NCBI GenBank assembly: GCA_964479695.1
Contig: CAYZSO010000006.1
Coordinates: forward strand, 59,431-123,430
From: JAAYZH01 sp964479695
GTDB taxonomy: Bacteria; Bacillota; Clostridia; Saccharofermentanales; Fastidiosipilaceae
Direction of reading: 5' to 3'
DNA length: 64,000 nucleotides
Under the pieces are notes generated by a model. That model did no database searches. It was not told where the DNA came from and saw only the letters and a program-made list of their open reading frames with translations. The position numbers and the translations under genes were made by a program. Shown here piece by piece: positions 41,272 to 49,301 of this stretch (its first letter is position 1; each line of letters opens with the position of its first letter).

Positions 41272-41413
41272 TTGCAGTAAGAGAAACGGGGGGCAACTGG
41301 CGTAAACAGCTTGAAATAACCCGGAACAACCCGAAACAACCCGAAAGAGGAAAATATTAAACTAATTCTTGACAGTCTTCATGGAATCGAAGAGACCTTG
41401 AGGATTTTTCATG

Positions 41414-41419
41414 TATAAT
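41414..41419 (+). promoter_or_regulatory. Candidate -10 box of the tmk operon
   Basis: TATAAT 30 bases before tmk; no -35 at proper spacing (a TTGACA at 41369 is too distant). Confidence 0.4.
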
Positions 41420-41448
41420 AGACCCAAGTAAATGGCAAAGGGCGAGGC

Positions 41449-42105
41449 ATGGAGACGAAGGGGCTTTTCATTACGGTCGAGGGGATCGACGGTGCCGGTA
41501 AGGGTACACAAGTGGCTTTCCTTGAGGCGTATTTGCGAGAGAAGGGAATTCGTTTTCTTTCGCTCCGGGAGCCCGGCGGGACGAGGATTGGGGAACAGAT
41601 TCGGGAGATCCTTCTTGGTAAGGATAATCCGGAGATGGTACCGGAAACGGAACTGCTGCTCTTCGCAGCTGCCAGAGCTCAATTGGTCAGAGAGGTGATC
41701 CGGCCGGCTTTGGCCAAGGGACAATGGGTACTCTGTGACCGTTTCTACGATTCGACCCTGGCTTACCAGGCTGGGGGCCGCGGACTGGATCGGGAGATGG
41801 TGCAGCAGACGATTGATCTTGCGAGAGGCGGACTGGAGCCGGACCTGACGATTTACTTGGACCTTGACCCGGAGGAGGCCCGAGGCCGCAGGAAGCACCG
41901 CGAAGAGGCGGCCGGCGGCGAGGCAGACCGGATTGAGCGGGAGAATTTGGAGTTCTCGAAGCGGGTAAGAGCCGCATATTTGGCGCTTGCTGCTGAGAAA
42001 CAGAGGATTGTTACGATTGACGCCGGATTAGAGCCGGAGGAGATCAGAGACAGAATCAGACGGACTTTGGAGCCGATCGTATACACTGCGACAGGAGGCA
42101 TGTAG
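41449..42105 (+). CDS. tmk: Thymidylate kinase
   Basis: 218 residues, normal size. P-loop EGIDGAGKGT (11-20), 'REPGGTRIGEQIREILL' with the DR(Y/H)-like 'CDRFYDSTLAYQ', and a LID region 'GRRKHREEAAGGE'. It makes dTDP from dTMP. GAGG lies just before the ATG. Its stop is one base from yaaQ, the same order as in Bacillus. Confidence 0.96.
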   Translation: METKGLFITVEGIDGAGKGTQVAFLEAYLREKGIRFLSLREPGGTRIGEQIREILLGKDNPEMVPETELLLFAAARAQLVREVIRPALAKGQWVLCDRFYDSTLAYQAGGRGLDREMVQQTIDLARGGLEPDLTIYLDLDPEEARGRRKHREEAAGGEADRIERENLEFSKRVRAAYLALAAEKQRIVTIDAGLEPEEIRDRIRRTLEPIVYTATGGM

Positions 42106-42106
42106 C

Positions 42107-42436
42107 ATGAAACTTATTTATTCCATAGTGCACGACGAGGATAGTCCTCGCGTCATGGCAGAACTGAATAAGGCGGGATTTCGCGTCACGAAGCTGAACT
42201 CGTCCGGTGGATTCCTCCGTTCTGGCAACACCACATTGATGACCGTTGTCGAGGATGAGGAAGTGAAGTCTGCCCTAGACATCATCCGTAAATTTTCGAG
42301 CTCGCGCAAGGCTGCGGTGAACACCAATGTCACCCCTTCGGCGGCCGGCGGCTCTTATGTACCTTATCCTGTTGAGGTGAATATTGGCGGGGCGACCGTC
42401 TTTATAACGAACGTAGAATACTTTGAGAAAATGTAA
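42107..42436 (+). CDS. darA: DarA/YaaQ, PII-like cyclic-di-AMP receptor
   Basis: 109 residues, complete. Opening 'MKLIYSIVHDEDSPRVMAELNKAGFRVTKLNSSGGFLRSGNTTLM' is the PII-like fold with the c-di-AMP-binding glycine-rich loop, and 'GGATVFITNVEYFEKM' closes it. Known members bind c-di-AMP; the downstream target is not settled. It overlaps holB by 14 bases. In Bacillus yaaR lies between yaaQ and holB; it is absent here. Confidence 0.93.
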   Translation: MKLIYSIVHDEDSPRVMAELNKAGFRVTKLNSSGGFLRSGNTTLMTVVEDEEVKSALDIIRKFSSSRKAAVNTNVTPSAAGGSYVPYPVEVNIGGATVFITNVEYFEKM

Positions 42437-43451
42437 TACATTTACAGACTTAGCCGGCTCGGATCACTTGCGTGGTCAGCTGGCTTCACTTGTCTTCGAG
42501 AACCAGACGCAAACGGTTGTGCTTACCGGTCCCGGGGGGAGCGGTAAGTATTCGTGGGCTTTGGCTCTGGCGGCGTCTTGGCTCTGCGAATCACCGACGG
42601 TGAATGGCGCCTGTGGGGTTTGCCCTTCCTGCCGGTATTTTTCTGCGGAAACTCACCCGGATTACATTGAACTGTTGCCTGAAGTGGAGGCTAAGACGAT
42701 TCCGATCGACGAGATCCGTTCGCGAATCCATGCGGAAATTGCGACATCGCCGCAGATTGGCCAGAGGCGTGTTTGGGTGCTGGATGGTGATCAGATTCAG
42801 GAGGCTAGCCAGAATTCTTTGCTGAAAGTGCTGGAAGAGCCACCGGATTACGCTCGTTTCATTCTTACGGTGACGGATCAGACGAAGCTTCTGCCGACGC
42901 TGATTTCTCGGGCGACGGTGATTAGTATTCCCCGGTTAAAAGATGAGGAGTTGGACCTGGTCCTTACTGCCGGCGGCGTAGAGGATGTGGAGACGAGGGC
43001 TTTGGCCATCACATTTGCGAAGGGATTGCCCGGACTTGCGCTGGAACTGGCGCAAAATGAGACGTATCCTGAGATTCGCCGCAGTACCTTGGCTTGGCTT
43101 AGCGCACTGCCCGACCATGACCTTGATGTTTTACTCACGGATGATTACCGTTACTTCGATGAGAATCGTGGCGAGATCGATACTGTGCTGATGTTTCTGC
43201 AGAGTTTCGTCCGCGATCTGGCGATCCTGAATGCAGATGTCGAGCACAAGAACTTGATGCATAAGGATTTGGTGCAGGAATTGAAGCAATTGGCGAGGCG
43301 CCTGCCGCTCACGGCGGAGAAGGCCTCCAACATCATTCGAATTTTGAATGATACAGAATATCGTTTACACGGCAACGCGAATTTTGAAATGGCGATTTGC
43401 CGTATGCTCATATTGTTGAGAGAGGAGATTGTGAATGTCAGGAACTTGTGA
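42423..43451 (+). CDS. holB: DNA polymerase III delta-prime subunit
   Basis: 342 residues. Clamp-loader fold with P-loop GPGGSGKYS (36-44; the usual Thr/Ser after Lys is Tyr, so ATP binding may be weak, as delta-prime is not an active ATPase), zinc-type cysteines 'CGVCPSC', and 'NSLLKVLEEPPDYARFILTVTD' with 'LISRATV' for sensor 1 and SRC-like motifs. The likely start is TTG at 42423 inside yaaQ; there is no strong ribosome binding site, so translational coupling is probable. It overlaps ricT by 17 bases. Confidence 0.9.
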   Translation: MRKCNTFTDLAGSDHLRGQLASLVFENQTQTVVLTGPGGSGKYSWALALAASWLCESPTVNGACGVCPSCRYFSAETHPDYIELLPEVEAKTIPIDEIRSRIHAEIATSPQIGQRRVWVLDGDQIQEASQNSLLKVLEEPPDYARFILTVTDQTKLLPTLISRATVISIPRLKDEELDLVLTAGGVEDVETRALAITFAKGLPGLALELAQNETYPEIRRSTLAWLSALPDHDLDVLLTDDYRYFDENRGEIDTVLMFLQSFVRDLAILNADVEHKNLMHKDLVQELKQLARRLPLTAEKASNIIRILNDTEYRLHGNANFEMAICRMLILLREEIVNVRNL

Positions 43452-44799
43452 CATCCGTTTCCGGGATGGTGCGAGAACGTACCGTTTCGACCCAGGTACC
43501 CTTACACTTCGAGTGGGGGATAAAGTAATTACAGATACGGCTCAGGGCAGAGAACTGGGCATTGTTGCTTCGGCGAAGCGTCCTGTGACGCCGCAAGAAC
43601 AGCATATTTCGTTTCGGCACGTGATCCGCATAGCCACCCCTGAGGATCTGGCGATCTATGAGGAGAATCTGCGGGAGGAGCAAGAGGCCTTCCGGGTTTG
43701 CCGTGACATGATTGACCAGCATCAACTGGAGATGAATCTGGTGGCTGCTGAATATACGATTGAGGACCGCAAGCTGCTTTTCTATTTTACCGCGGATGGC
43801 CGTGTGGATTTCAGAGACCTCGTCCGCGATCTCGCATCGTATTTCAGACTGCGCATCGAACTTCGCCAGATTGGAGTTCGTGATGATGCGAAGAAGAATG
43901 GCGGCATGGGGATTTGCGGTCGCGAGCTCTGTTGTTCGTCGTGGATGAATGCTTTTGTGCCCGTTTCTATTCGTATGGCCAAAGACCAAAATATCTCCAT
44001 GAATCCCACAAAGGTTAGTGGGATGTGCGGTCGACTTCTCTGTTGCTTGAACTATGAGCACGAGGCTTACCGGACGAACCGCAAGTTGTTGCCGAAACAG
44101 GGGGCGATGATCAATACTCAGGATGGTATGGCCAAAGTCGTCGGCATGGACATCCCGGGTCTGAAGGTTACTTTGCTCCCTGAACTTCCTGATGGCAGCT
44201 GGGGGCAGCAATATACGGTTGCAGCGGAGACGATCGGCTTTGGCGAGAAACGACGCGCGATTTTGATTGAACAAGAACGTGAAACTTCGGGTGATAATCT
44301 CTTGGTTGAGGATGACTCCGTTGTGAGTCAAACGGCGAGAGCACCTCGTGATGGGGCCGGAAAAGAGGGTGCAGGCGCTGCAGGAACTGCGGGGGCGGAG
44401 GGTGCCCATGCCGGCTGCCCCGGAAATGCGAATTGTCCGAAGAAGAAGCCTGAAATCGATCGCGAAGAGACCTTACTGGTTTCTTCCGCAGATTATTCTG
44501 CCACTTCAGCTGATGCTGCTGGAGCTGTTTCTGATGCTGCAGGAGCTGGCGCAGCGGTTGTGGACCAATCAGCTGTGGACCAATCAGCGGAAGGGAACGA
44601 GCAAGTTCGCCCGGATGGATCCGGCTCTGGCAACAAGCCTAGGAGAGCGGCTTCGGGACGGGGCGGTCGCGGCGGCAGAAGTCGTGGCAGAGTGCAAAAT
44701 GTGCAGGGACAAGATGGTGCTGAACCCAGGAAACCAAGGTATATTATTGAGCCAAACCCACAGGCGGAGGACGCCGACCGTCAAGGCGACAGGGAATAG
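43435..44799 (+). CDS. ricT: PSP1-domain protein RicT/YaaT
   Basis: 454 residues. The PSP1 domain covers about 1-280, with the two cysteine clusters 'GICGRELCCSSW' and 'SGMCGRLLCCLNYEHE' that hold iron-sulfur clusters in the Bacillus RicA-RicF-RicT complex, a regulator of RNase Y cutting. From about 290 to the end is an added Ala/Gly/Asp-rich tail, finishing Arg/Gly-rich ('SGRGGRGGRSRGR'), which could bind RNA. GAGAGGAG precedes the ATG. Same position as Bacillus yaaT. yabA, which follows in Bacillus, is absent. Confidence 0.9.
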   Translation: MSGTCDIRFRDGARTYRFDPGTLTLRVGDKVITDTAQGRELGIVASAKRPVTPQEQHISFRHVIRIATPEDLAIYEENLREEQEAFRVCRDMIDQHQLEMNLVAAEYTIEDRKLLFYFTADGRVDFRDLVRDLASYFRLRIELRQIGVRDDAKKNGGMGICGRELCCSSWMNAFVPVSIRMAKDQNISMNPTKVSGMCGRLLCCLNYEHEAYRTNRKLLPKQGAMINTQDGMAKVVGMDIPGLKVTLLPELPDGSWGQQYTVAAETIGFGEKRRAILIEQERETSGDNLLVEDDSVVSQTARAPRDGAGKEGAGAAGTAGAEGAHAGCPGNANCPKKKPEIDREETLLVSSADYSATSADAAGAVSDAAGAGAAVVDQSAVDQSAEGNEQVRPDGSGSGNKPRRAASGRGGRGGRSRGRVQNVQGQDGAEPRKPRYIIEPNPQAEDADRQGDRE

Positions 44800-44810
44800 G
44801 TAGGATTAGG

Positions 44811-44868
44811 AGCTTCTAAGCTTCTAAGCTTCTAAGCTTCTAAGCTTCTAAGCTTCTAAGCTTCTAAG
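44811..44868. repeat. 8-bp tandem repeat after ricT
   Basis: AGCTTCTA repeated about seven times without change, starting about a dozen bases after the ricT stop codon. Confidence 0.95.
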
Positions 44869-45036
44869 CATTTAAGCCCCGAACTTGCAGTCCGAATCTA
44901 GGGATCCAGGGGATCGCGCGGGGGGCGTCGGTTTTCTTGGGTGTCTTGGGTGTCTGGGGCTACTTGTGATTACTGTCATTGATTATGCTTTTAGCAAATG
45001 GTAACATTAGCCATCTTTACAACAGGAGGATTTGTC

Positions 45037-45207
45037 ATGGCACATGTAATTTCTGATGAGTGCATTTCTTGCGGTTCTTGCGAGAGCGAGTGCCCCACTG
45101 AGGCTATTTCGGCCGGTGATACTCAATACGTGATCGACGCTGATCTTTGTATTGACTGTGGATCTTGCGTAAGCGTTTGCCCGACATCGGCCATTAGCGA
45201 GGCGTAA
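45037..45207 (+). CDS. 2[4Fe-4S] ferredoxin
   Basis: 56 residues with two CxxCxxCxxxC clusters (Cys 9, 12, 15, 19 and 38, 41, 44, 48), the clostridial ferredoxin type, an electron carrier in anaerobic metabolism. AGGAGG at 45023-45028 fixes the ATG at 45037 and excludes an upstream in-frame start. Monocistronic with its own terminator. Confidence 0.96.
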   Translation: MAHVISDECISCGSCESECPTEAISAGDTQYVIDADLCIDCGSCVSVCPTSAISEA

Positions 45208-45234
45208 TCCCCGACTAATTATTGATTCGAAAAC

Positions 45235-45275
45235 CGGGAAATTTCCGCTCTTCTGGGGCGGAAATTTTCTATTTA
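45235..45275 (+). terminator. Intrinsic terminator of the ferredoxin gene
   Basis: AAATTTCCGC and GCGGAAATTT pair perfectly around TCTTCTGGG, followed by TCTATTT. May work in both directions. Confidence 0.85.
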
Positions 45276-45338
45276 GGGGCTTTCTCAGTTTTCCTTGGTG
45301 CTCCCTCACTTACTCGCCCACTCTTCGGCTCTATGTCG

Positions 45339-45377
45339 CTCTATAATCAGCTCTACAATCAGCTTTACAATCAGCCA
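45339..45377. repeat. 12-bp tandem repeat before murJ
   Basis: Three copies of CTCTACAATCAG with small changes. Confidence 0.8.
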
Positions 45378-45440
45378 ACTCTTCGAACAAATCAGCTTAA
45401 GTCCCCGGCAATTGTGGTAAAGTAGTAAAAAGCCTAGTGC

Positions 45441-45460
45441 CAAGGAGGTTCGCCTCCTTG
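45441..45460. promoter_or_regulatory. Hairpin with TTCG tetraloop upstream of murJ
   Basis: CAAGGAGG-TTCG-CCTCCTTG is a perfect eight-pair stem with an extra-stable loop. The left arm is a full Shine-Dalgarno sequence, but no start codon follows at proper distance. It lies 40 bases before the murJ ATG, so it may regulate or insulate murJ. No T run follows. Confidence 0.6.
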
Positions 45461-45499
45461 ATTTATGCCCTGAAATAGGAAAGGGACTTTACAAGCTGT

Positions 45500-47290
45500 A
45501 TGAGAAATCAGCATTCAACGAAGCGATCAGATAATAAATCTGAGAATAGATCTGACAACAGATCGAATAAACCATCAGAGCAGCCACGTCAGAAGCCATC
45601 GGGGAAGATGGCTTCGTCGCCGCAAGGCTCGACAGGCTCGCAAGGCGCGCAAGGCTCGCAAGGCGCGCAAGGCTCGCAAGGCTCGCAGGAAATAAAACAT
45701 AATCGTAAGGCGCAGAGCGCCGGAGCCTACACGGGCATCATGGCGATGTACATGTTTGCCACGGTGATGGCGAAACTCTTGGGCTTTGGCCGAGAAATCT
45801 TCATCGTTGACCGTTTCAGTTACGGAGCCGTGTCTGACGGCTACATTCTGGGTTATTCCATCCCGGATCTGGTTTATCGGCTGCTCGTTGGCGGAGCGGT
45901 GACTGCCGCGGTGACGCCGATTCTTTCCAGTGCCATTGAACGCGATGAGGAAGACAAGGTTTGGCGGCCGATCTCGACTTTCTACACCGTTATTCTGATC
46001 TCCTCCTTCATCCTGCTTACATTAGGTGAGATTTTCTCCGGGCAGATTATTGGTTTTCTGAATCCCGGTAAATCGGCTGAGGTGCTGGATATCGCATCGG
46101 CGACGTCCAAGGTGATCTTCCTCCAGACCTTTTTCTTCATTCTGATTGCGATCATCAACTCGATTTTGTCCGCGAATAAGGTGTTTGGGCTGCCCGTTTT
46201 CGGCGACTCTATCTACAACTTCTTCTGCTTGCTGGCGATTATTTTCTTAGGTGCTCCGACCAAAGCCGGCGCAGTCAACGTCTCCTGGGGAGTTGTGTTC
46301 GCGGCGTTGTGCTACTTCTTGTACATGGCCTATTTTGCGAAACCTTATGTCCGAAATTTTCGGCCGAATCTGGACATCAAACAGCCGCTCTTCCACCGAA
46401 TTTTGCGCCTGGCTGTACCCAGCCTGATTGCGGACACGGTCATCCAGGTTAACGTCATTATCCAGCAGAGTTTCGCGGATCAGTTTGTCGGCGCGATTAC
46501 TAGTCTCAGAAATTCCCAGACACTCTATAATTTGCCATACCAAATTATCGTTTCCGCGATTGGCCCCATGCTTCTGCCCAATATCAGCGGTTTCTTGGCT
46601 CGTGGGGCGAACAAAGAAGCCTCCCGCTTCTTCAGTACGTCGCTTCGCAGTATGCTCTTTATGGTTTTCCCTTTTGTCATTCTCTTCGGAGTCTGTGCAG
46701 AGGACACCGTGCGGGCAGTTTACCAATGGAATCCTGCTACGTACACCGACGCGAATGTCACCGCAACAGCGAGTCTTCTTCAGATGTATTCCGTAAATAT
46801 GTTGCTGCAGTCGTTCATTTACTTTATTAATCAGGCGTTCTATGCGCGCCAGAAGAGTTGGATCGCGCTGGTGACCAGTACCTTGACCATTATGTTGAAC
46901 CCCTTGTTCAGCTGGTTTTACATCAATGTGTTGGACATGGGCTTACAGTCTCTGACGATGGCCACCGTGTCCTATAATCTGGTGATTTTACTTGTGTCCT
47001 ATCAGTTGATGAAACGGCACGTGCCGGAAATCAAAATTGGCAAAATGGGCCGTTTCACAGTAACCGGACTCGTAGCGGGATTCTTGTCGTTCAGTGTTTT
47101 GCTTCTCATGAAGAGCGCGATGCCACTTCCGGAAGAGAAAATTATGCAGCTGGTGCAATATGTTTTGTTTGCTGTGGGCGGTGTCGGGAGTTACTTCCTG
47201 GCTGCGTTGGCCATGGGCATGCCCGAAGCACAAGTGGTTATCCGTATGTTTACGTCCTTCCGTGATCGCTTGAAGAGGAAAAACGCATGA
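45500..47290 (+). CDS. murJ: Lipid II flippase MurJ
   Basis: 596 residues. About 14 membrane helices from residue 78 onward, with 'MFATVMAKLLGFGREIFIVDRFS' and 'VPSLIADTVIQVNVIIQQSFAD' of the MVF/MurJ family, which moves lipid II across the membrane for peptidoglycan synthesis. The first ~70 residues are Ser/Asn/Gln/Gly repeats (GSQGAQ units encoded by 9-bp CAAGGCTCG-like repeats) not found in the family. The ribosome binding site (AGGAAAGGG) is 13 bases from the ATG, so the start may be somewhat further in. It overlaps trmN6 by four bases. Confidence 0.9.
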   Translation: MRNQHSTKRSDNKSENRSDNRSNKPSEQPRQKPSGKMASSPQGSTGSQGAQGSQGAQGSQGSQEIKHNRKAQSAGAYTGIMAMYMFATVMAKLLGFGREIFIVDRFSYGAVSDGYILGYSIPDLVYRLLVGGAVTAAVTPILSSAIERDEEDKVWRPISTFYTVILISSFILLTLGEIFSGQIIGFLNPGKSAEVLDIASATSKVIFLQTFFFILIAIINSILSANKVFGLPVFGDSIYNFFCLLAIIFLGAPTKAGAVNVSWGVVFAALCYFLYMAYFAKPYVRNFRPNLDIKQPLFHRILRLAVPSLIADTVIQVNVIIQQSFADQFVGAITSLRNSQTLYNLPYQIIVSAIGPMLLPNISGFLARGANKEASRFFSTSLRSMLFMVFPFVILFGVCAEDTVRAVYQWNPATYTDANVTATASLLQMYSVNMLLQSFIYFINQAFYARQKSWIALVTSTLTIMLNPLFSWFYINVLDMGLQSLTMATVSYNLVILLVSYQLMKRHVPEIKIGKMGRFTVTGLVAGFLSFSVLLLMKSAMPLPEEKIMQLVQYVLFAVGGVGSYFLAALAMGMPEAQVVIRMFTSFRDRLKRKNA

Positions 47291-48150
47291 TTCCCGGCAG
47301 ACCCCCTCAGAAACCGGATCTCAAGACTGAGCTGGAAGCGCTGGAAGCGATGGGTGCGAAGCGAGAACCTTTGGGTCGAAACCAGCTGGAGATCTACCAG
47401 TTACCGGACTCGTTCCGTTTCGGAGAAGAGCAGGTATGCCTGGCGCATTTTGCCGCAAGTCAGATTCCTCCGCGTCGCAGGCTCTTGTCAGCTAGGGGAG
47501 AAGAGCCCTTGCGGATTCTGGATCCCGGCAGCGGTTCCGGGATCTTGACACTCTTGCTCTCCGCCTTAATACCCGGAAGTACGGGTCTGGCGATTGAAAT
47601 TATGGAGCGCCCCTTTACCCTTCTTCGAGCAAATCTGGCATACAACGGCCTGAGCCAACGCTTCCGAGCGGAAAAGCTCGACCTCCGTGACCTTGCCAAG
47701 AAGGGAGTGTCCGATGAATTAGGGCAAGGTACGATGGACCTTGTGGTGGCCAATCCCCCGTACTTTGTGCCGGGGACAGGCCCTGAGCGGGATGATTCAA
47801 CAGAAGGGGCCAGGGAAATTGCCGTGGCTCGTGAAGAGCAACTTGTGACGCTGGCCGAATATCTGAAGGTGGCTGCGGCTTTTCTGAAGCCCGGCGGGCT
47901 CTTGACGATCCTTCACCGGCCGCTTCGCCTGCCGGATGTCATGGCGGAGGTAAAGGCCTCCGGCCTCGCAGCTACGAGCCTTCGCGCCGTTGTGCCGCAT
48001 GAAGGCGAGAAGCCCTCGTGTTTCCTCCTCGCCGCGAAGAAGCAAGCCTCCGCAGGCTTCACTTGGCAACGCGACTTGGTTCTCAGACGCTCTGACGGCA
48101 GCTACACGGATGAGGTCCAAAATTACTATTGGGAGTCGGAAGATGAGTGA
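47287..48150 (+). CDS. trmN6: tRNA1(Val) A37 N6-methyltransferase-like (YabB)
   Basis: 287 residues. Rossmann methyltransferase with SAM motif 'LDPGSGSGILTLLLS' (about 78-92), and the amino-methyltransferase motif NPPYF near residue 157. Family members methylate A37 N6 of tRNA-Val. The start overlaps the murJ stop (ATGA). Followed 27 bases later by rsmI, the same pair as Bacillus yabB-yabC. Confidence 0.88.
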   Translation: MIPGRPPQKPDLKTELEALEAMGAKREPLGRNQLEIYQLPDSFRFGEEQVCLAHFAASQIPPRRRLLSARGEEPLRILDPGSGSGILTLLLSALIPGSTGLAIEIMERPFTLLRANLAYNGLSQRFRAEKLDLRDLAKKGVSDELGQGTMDLVVANPPYFVPGTGPERDDSTEGAREIAVAREEQLVTLAEYLKVAAAFLKPGGLLTILHRPLRLPDVMAEVKASGLAATSLRAVVPHEGEKPSCFLLAAKKQASAGFTWQRDLVLRRSDGSYTDEVQNYYWESEDE

Positions 48151-48177
48151 GCAAGAAGGCCAGATCGGAGTAGCAAG

Positions 48178-49140
48178 ATGAGTGAACAACTGGGCCAGAA
48201 AGGCCAGAACTTCACGGAGCTCTCAGCTCGCCTGACCGAACTCTTGCAGCGGGAGAAACCTTTGCCGGGGCACCTTTATATCGTTGGGACGCCGCTCGGG
48301 AATCGCGCCGACATCTCCCCCAGGGCGCTGGGCATTCTGGCACAAGTCGACCTCATTGCAGCCGAAGACACCCGCCACAGCGGTGAGCTTCTTTCCTACT
48401 ATGGGATCAATGGCCGCTATCTCAGTTTCCACGAACATAACGCCCAAGAGCGCAAACAGCAACTTGCCTCAGAACTTCAAGCCGGCCAAGCCGTCGCCTT
48501 GATCAGTGATGCCGGCATGCCTTCCATCTCCGATCCGGGGCAGGTGCTGGTGGACTATTGTCTCGAATTGGGCATCCCGGTAAAAGTCGTGCCCGGCCCA
48601 TCCGCAGGCATTGCAGCCCTCGCATTGAGCGGCTTGCCGAGCGAGAATTTTCAGTTCATCGGTTTCTTGCCGGTGAAAGGGAAGCCCCGCCGCGAGGCCA
48701 TCGCACGTTTGGCAGCGTATCCCGGAACGACCATACTCTATGAGGCACCGCACCGCTTGGTGAAAACCTTGAAGGAGCTTGTGGGGGGCGGCTTTGGCCA
48801 AAGACGCCTCGCTTCCTGTCGCGAGCTGACGAAACAATACGAGGAAGTTCAGCGGGGTACGGTAACGGAGCTGCTGGCGCGCTATGAAGCGGAGGCGCCG
48901 CGCGGGGAGTTCGTGCTGGTTCTGGAAGGCCCTTCGCCTGAGGAGCGGGAAGAACAGAGCCTGGGGGATCTGGCCGACTTGCAAGAACAAATTCGTGAAG
49001 GCATAGCCCAAGGGCTGAGCGATCGGGATATAATGGATCGATCGGCGGATCAAGCGGGCAGCTCTCCGGGACTCAGCCGCAACGACCTGAAGAGGCTCAT
49101 CCGGGAACTTCGCGAAGAGGCTGGACAGCACGGACGGTAG
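48178..49140 (+). CDS. rsmI: 16S rRNA C1402 2'-O-methyltransferase
   Basis: 320 residues. 'LYIVGTPLGNRADISPRAL', 'DLIAAEDTRHSGELL', 'SDAGMPSISDPG', 'PGPSAGIAALALSGLP' and 'FLPVKGKPRREAI' are all RsmI signatures. A conserved loop before 'RELTKQYEE' has been widened to 'VGGGFGQRRLASC' by the iterated CTTTGGCCAAAG palindrome. GGAG precedes the ATG. It forms an operon with trmN6 and likely murJ. Confidence 0.95.
   Translation: MSEQLGQKGQNFTELSARLTELLQREKPLPGHLYIVGTPLGNRADISPRALGILAQVDLIAAEDTRHSGELLSYYGINGRYLSFHEHNAQERKQQLASELQAGQAVALISDAGMPSISDPGQVLVDYCLELGIPVKVVPGPSAGIAALALSGLPSENFQFIGFLPVKGKPRREAIARLAAYPGTTILYEAPHRLVKTLKELVGGGFGQRRLASCRELTKQYEEVQRGTVTELLARYEAEAPRGEFVLVLEGPSPEEREEQSLGDLADLQEQIREGIAQGLSDRDIMDRSADQAGSSPGLSRNDLKRLIRELREEAGQHGR
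48792..48803. repeat. Iterated palindrome CTTTGGCCAAAG (in rsmI)
   Basis: Perfect 12-bp palindrome in GGGGCGG context, read as Gly-Phe-Gly-Gln-Arg, a different frame from pepF. Confidence 0.85.
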
Positions 49141-49301
49141 ACTGGGCTGACCAGCTGCAACTAGTAACCACTCGCGCGATGTCTTCCCAGATGTCTGACC
49201 GGAGACGTAGGCGTTTGACGGAAGACCCGATTATCTCTAGTATCAAAGTGTTGCGATTTCGAATGACGATTTTCTGCGCAAAGGATCATTAAGGAGCATT
49301 T

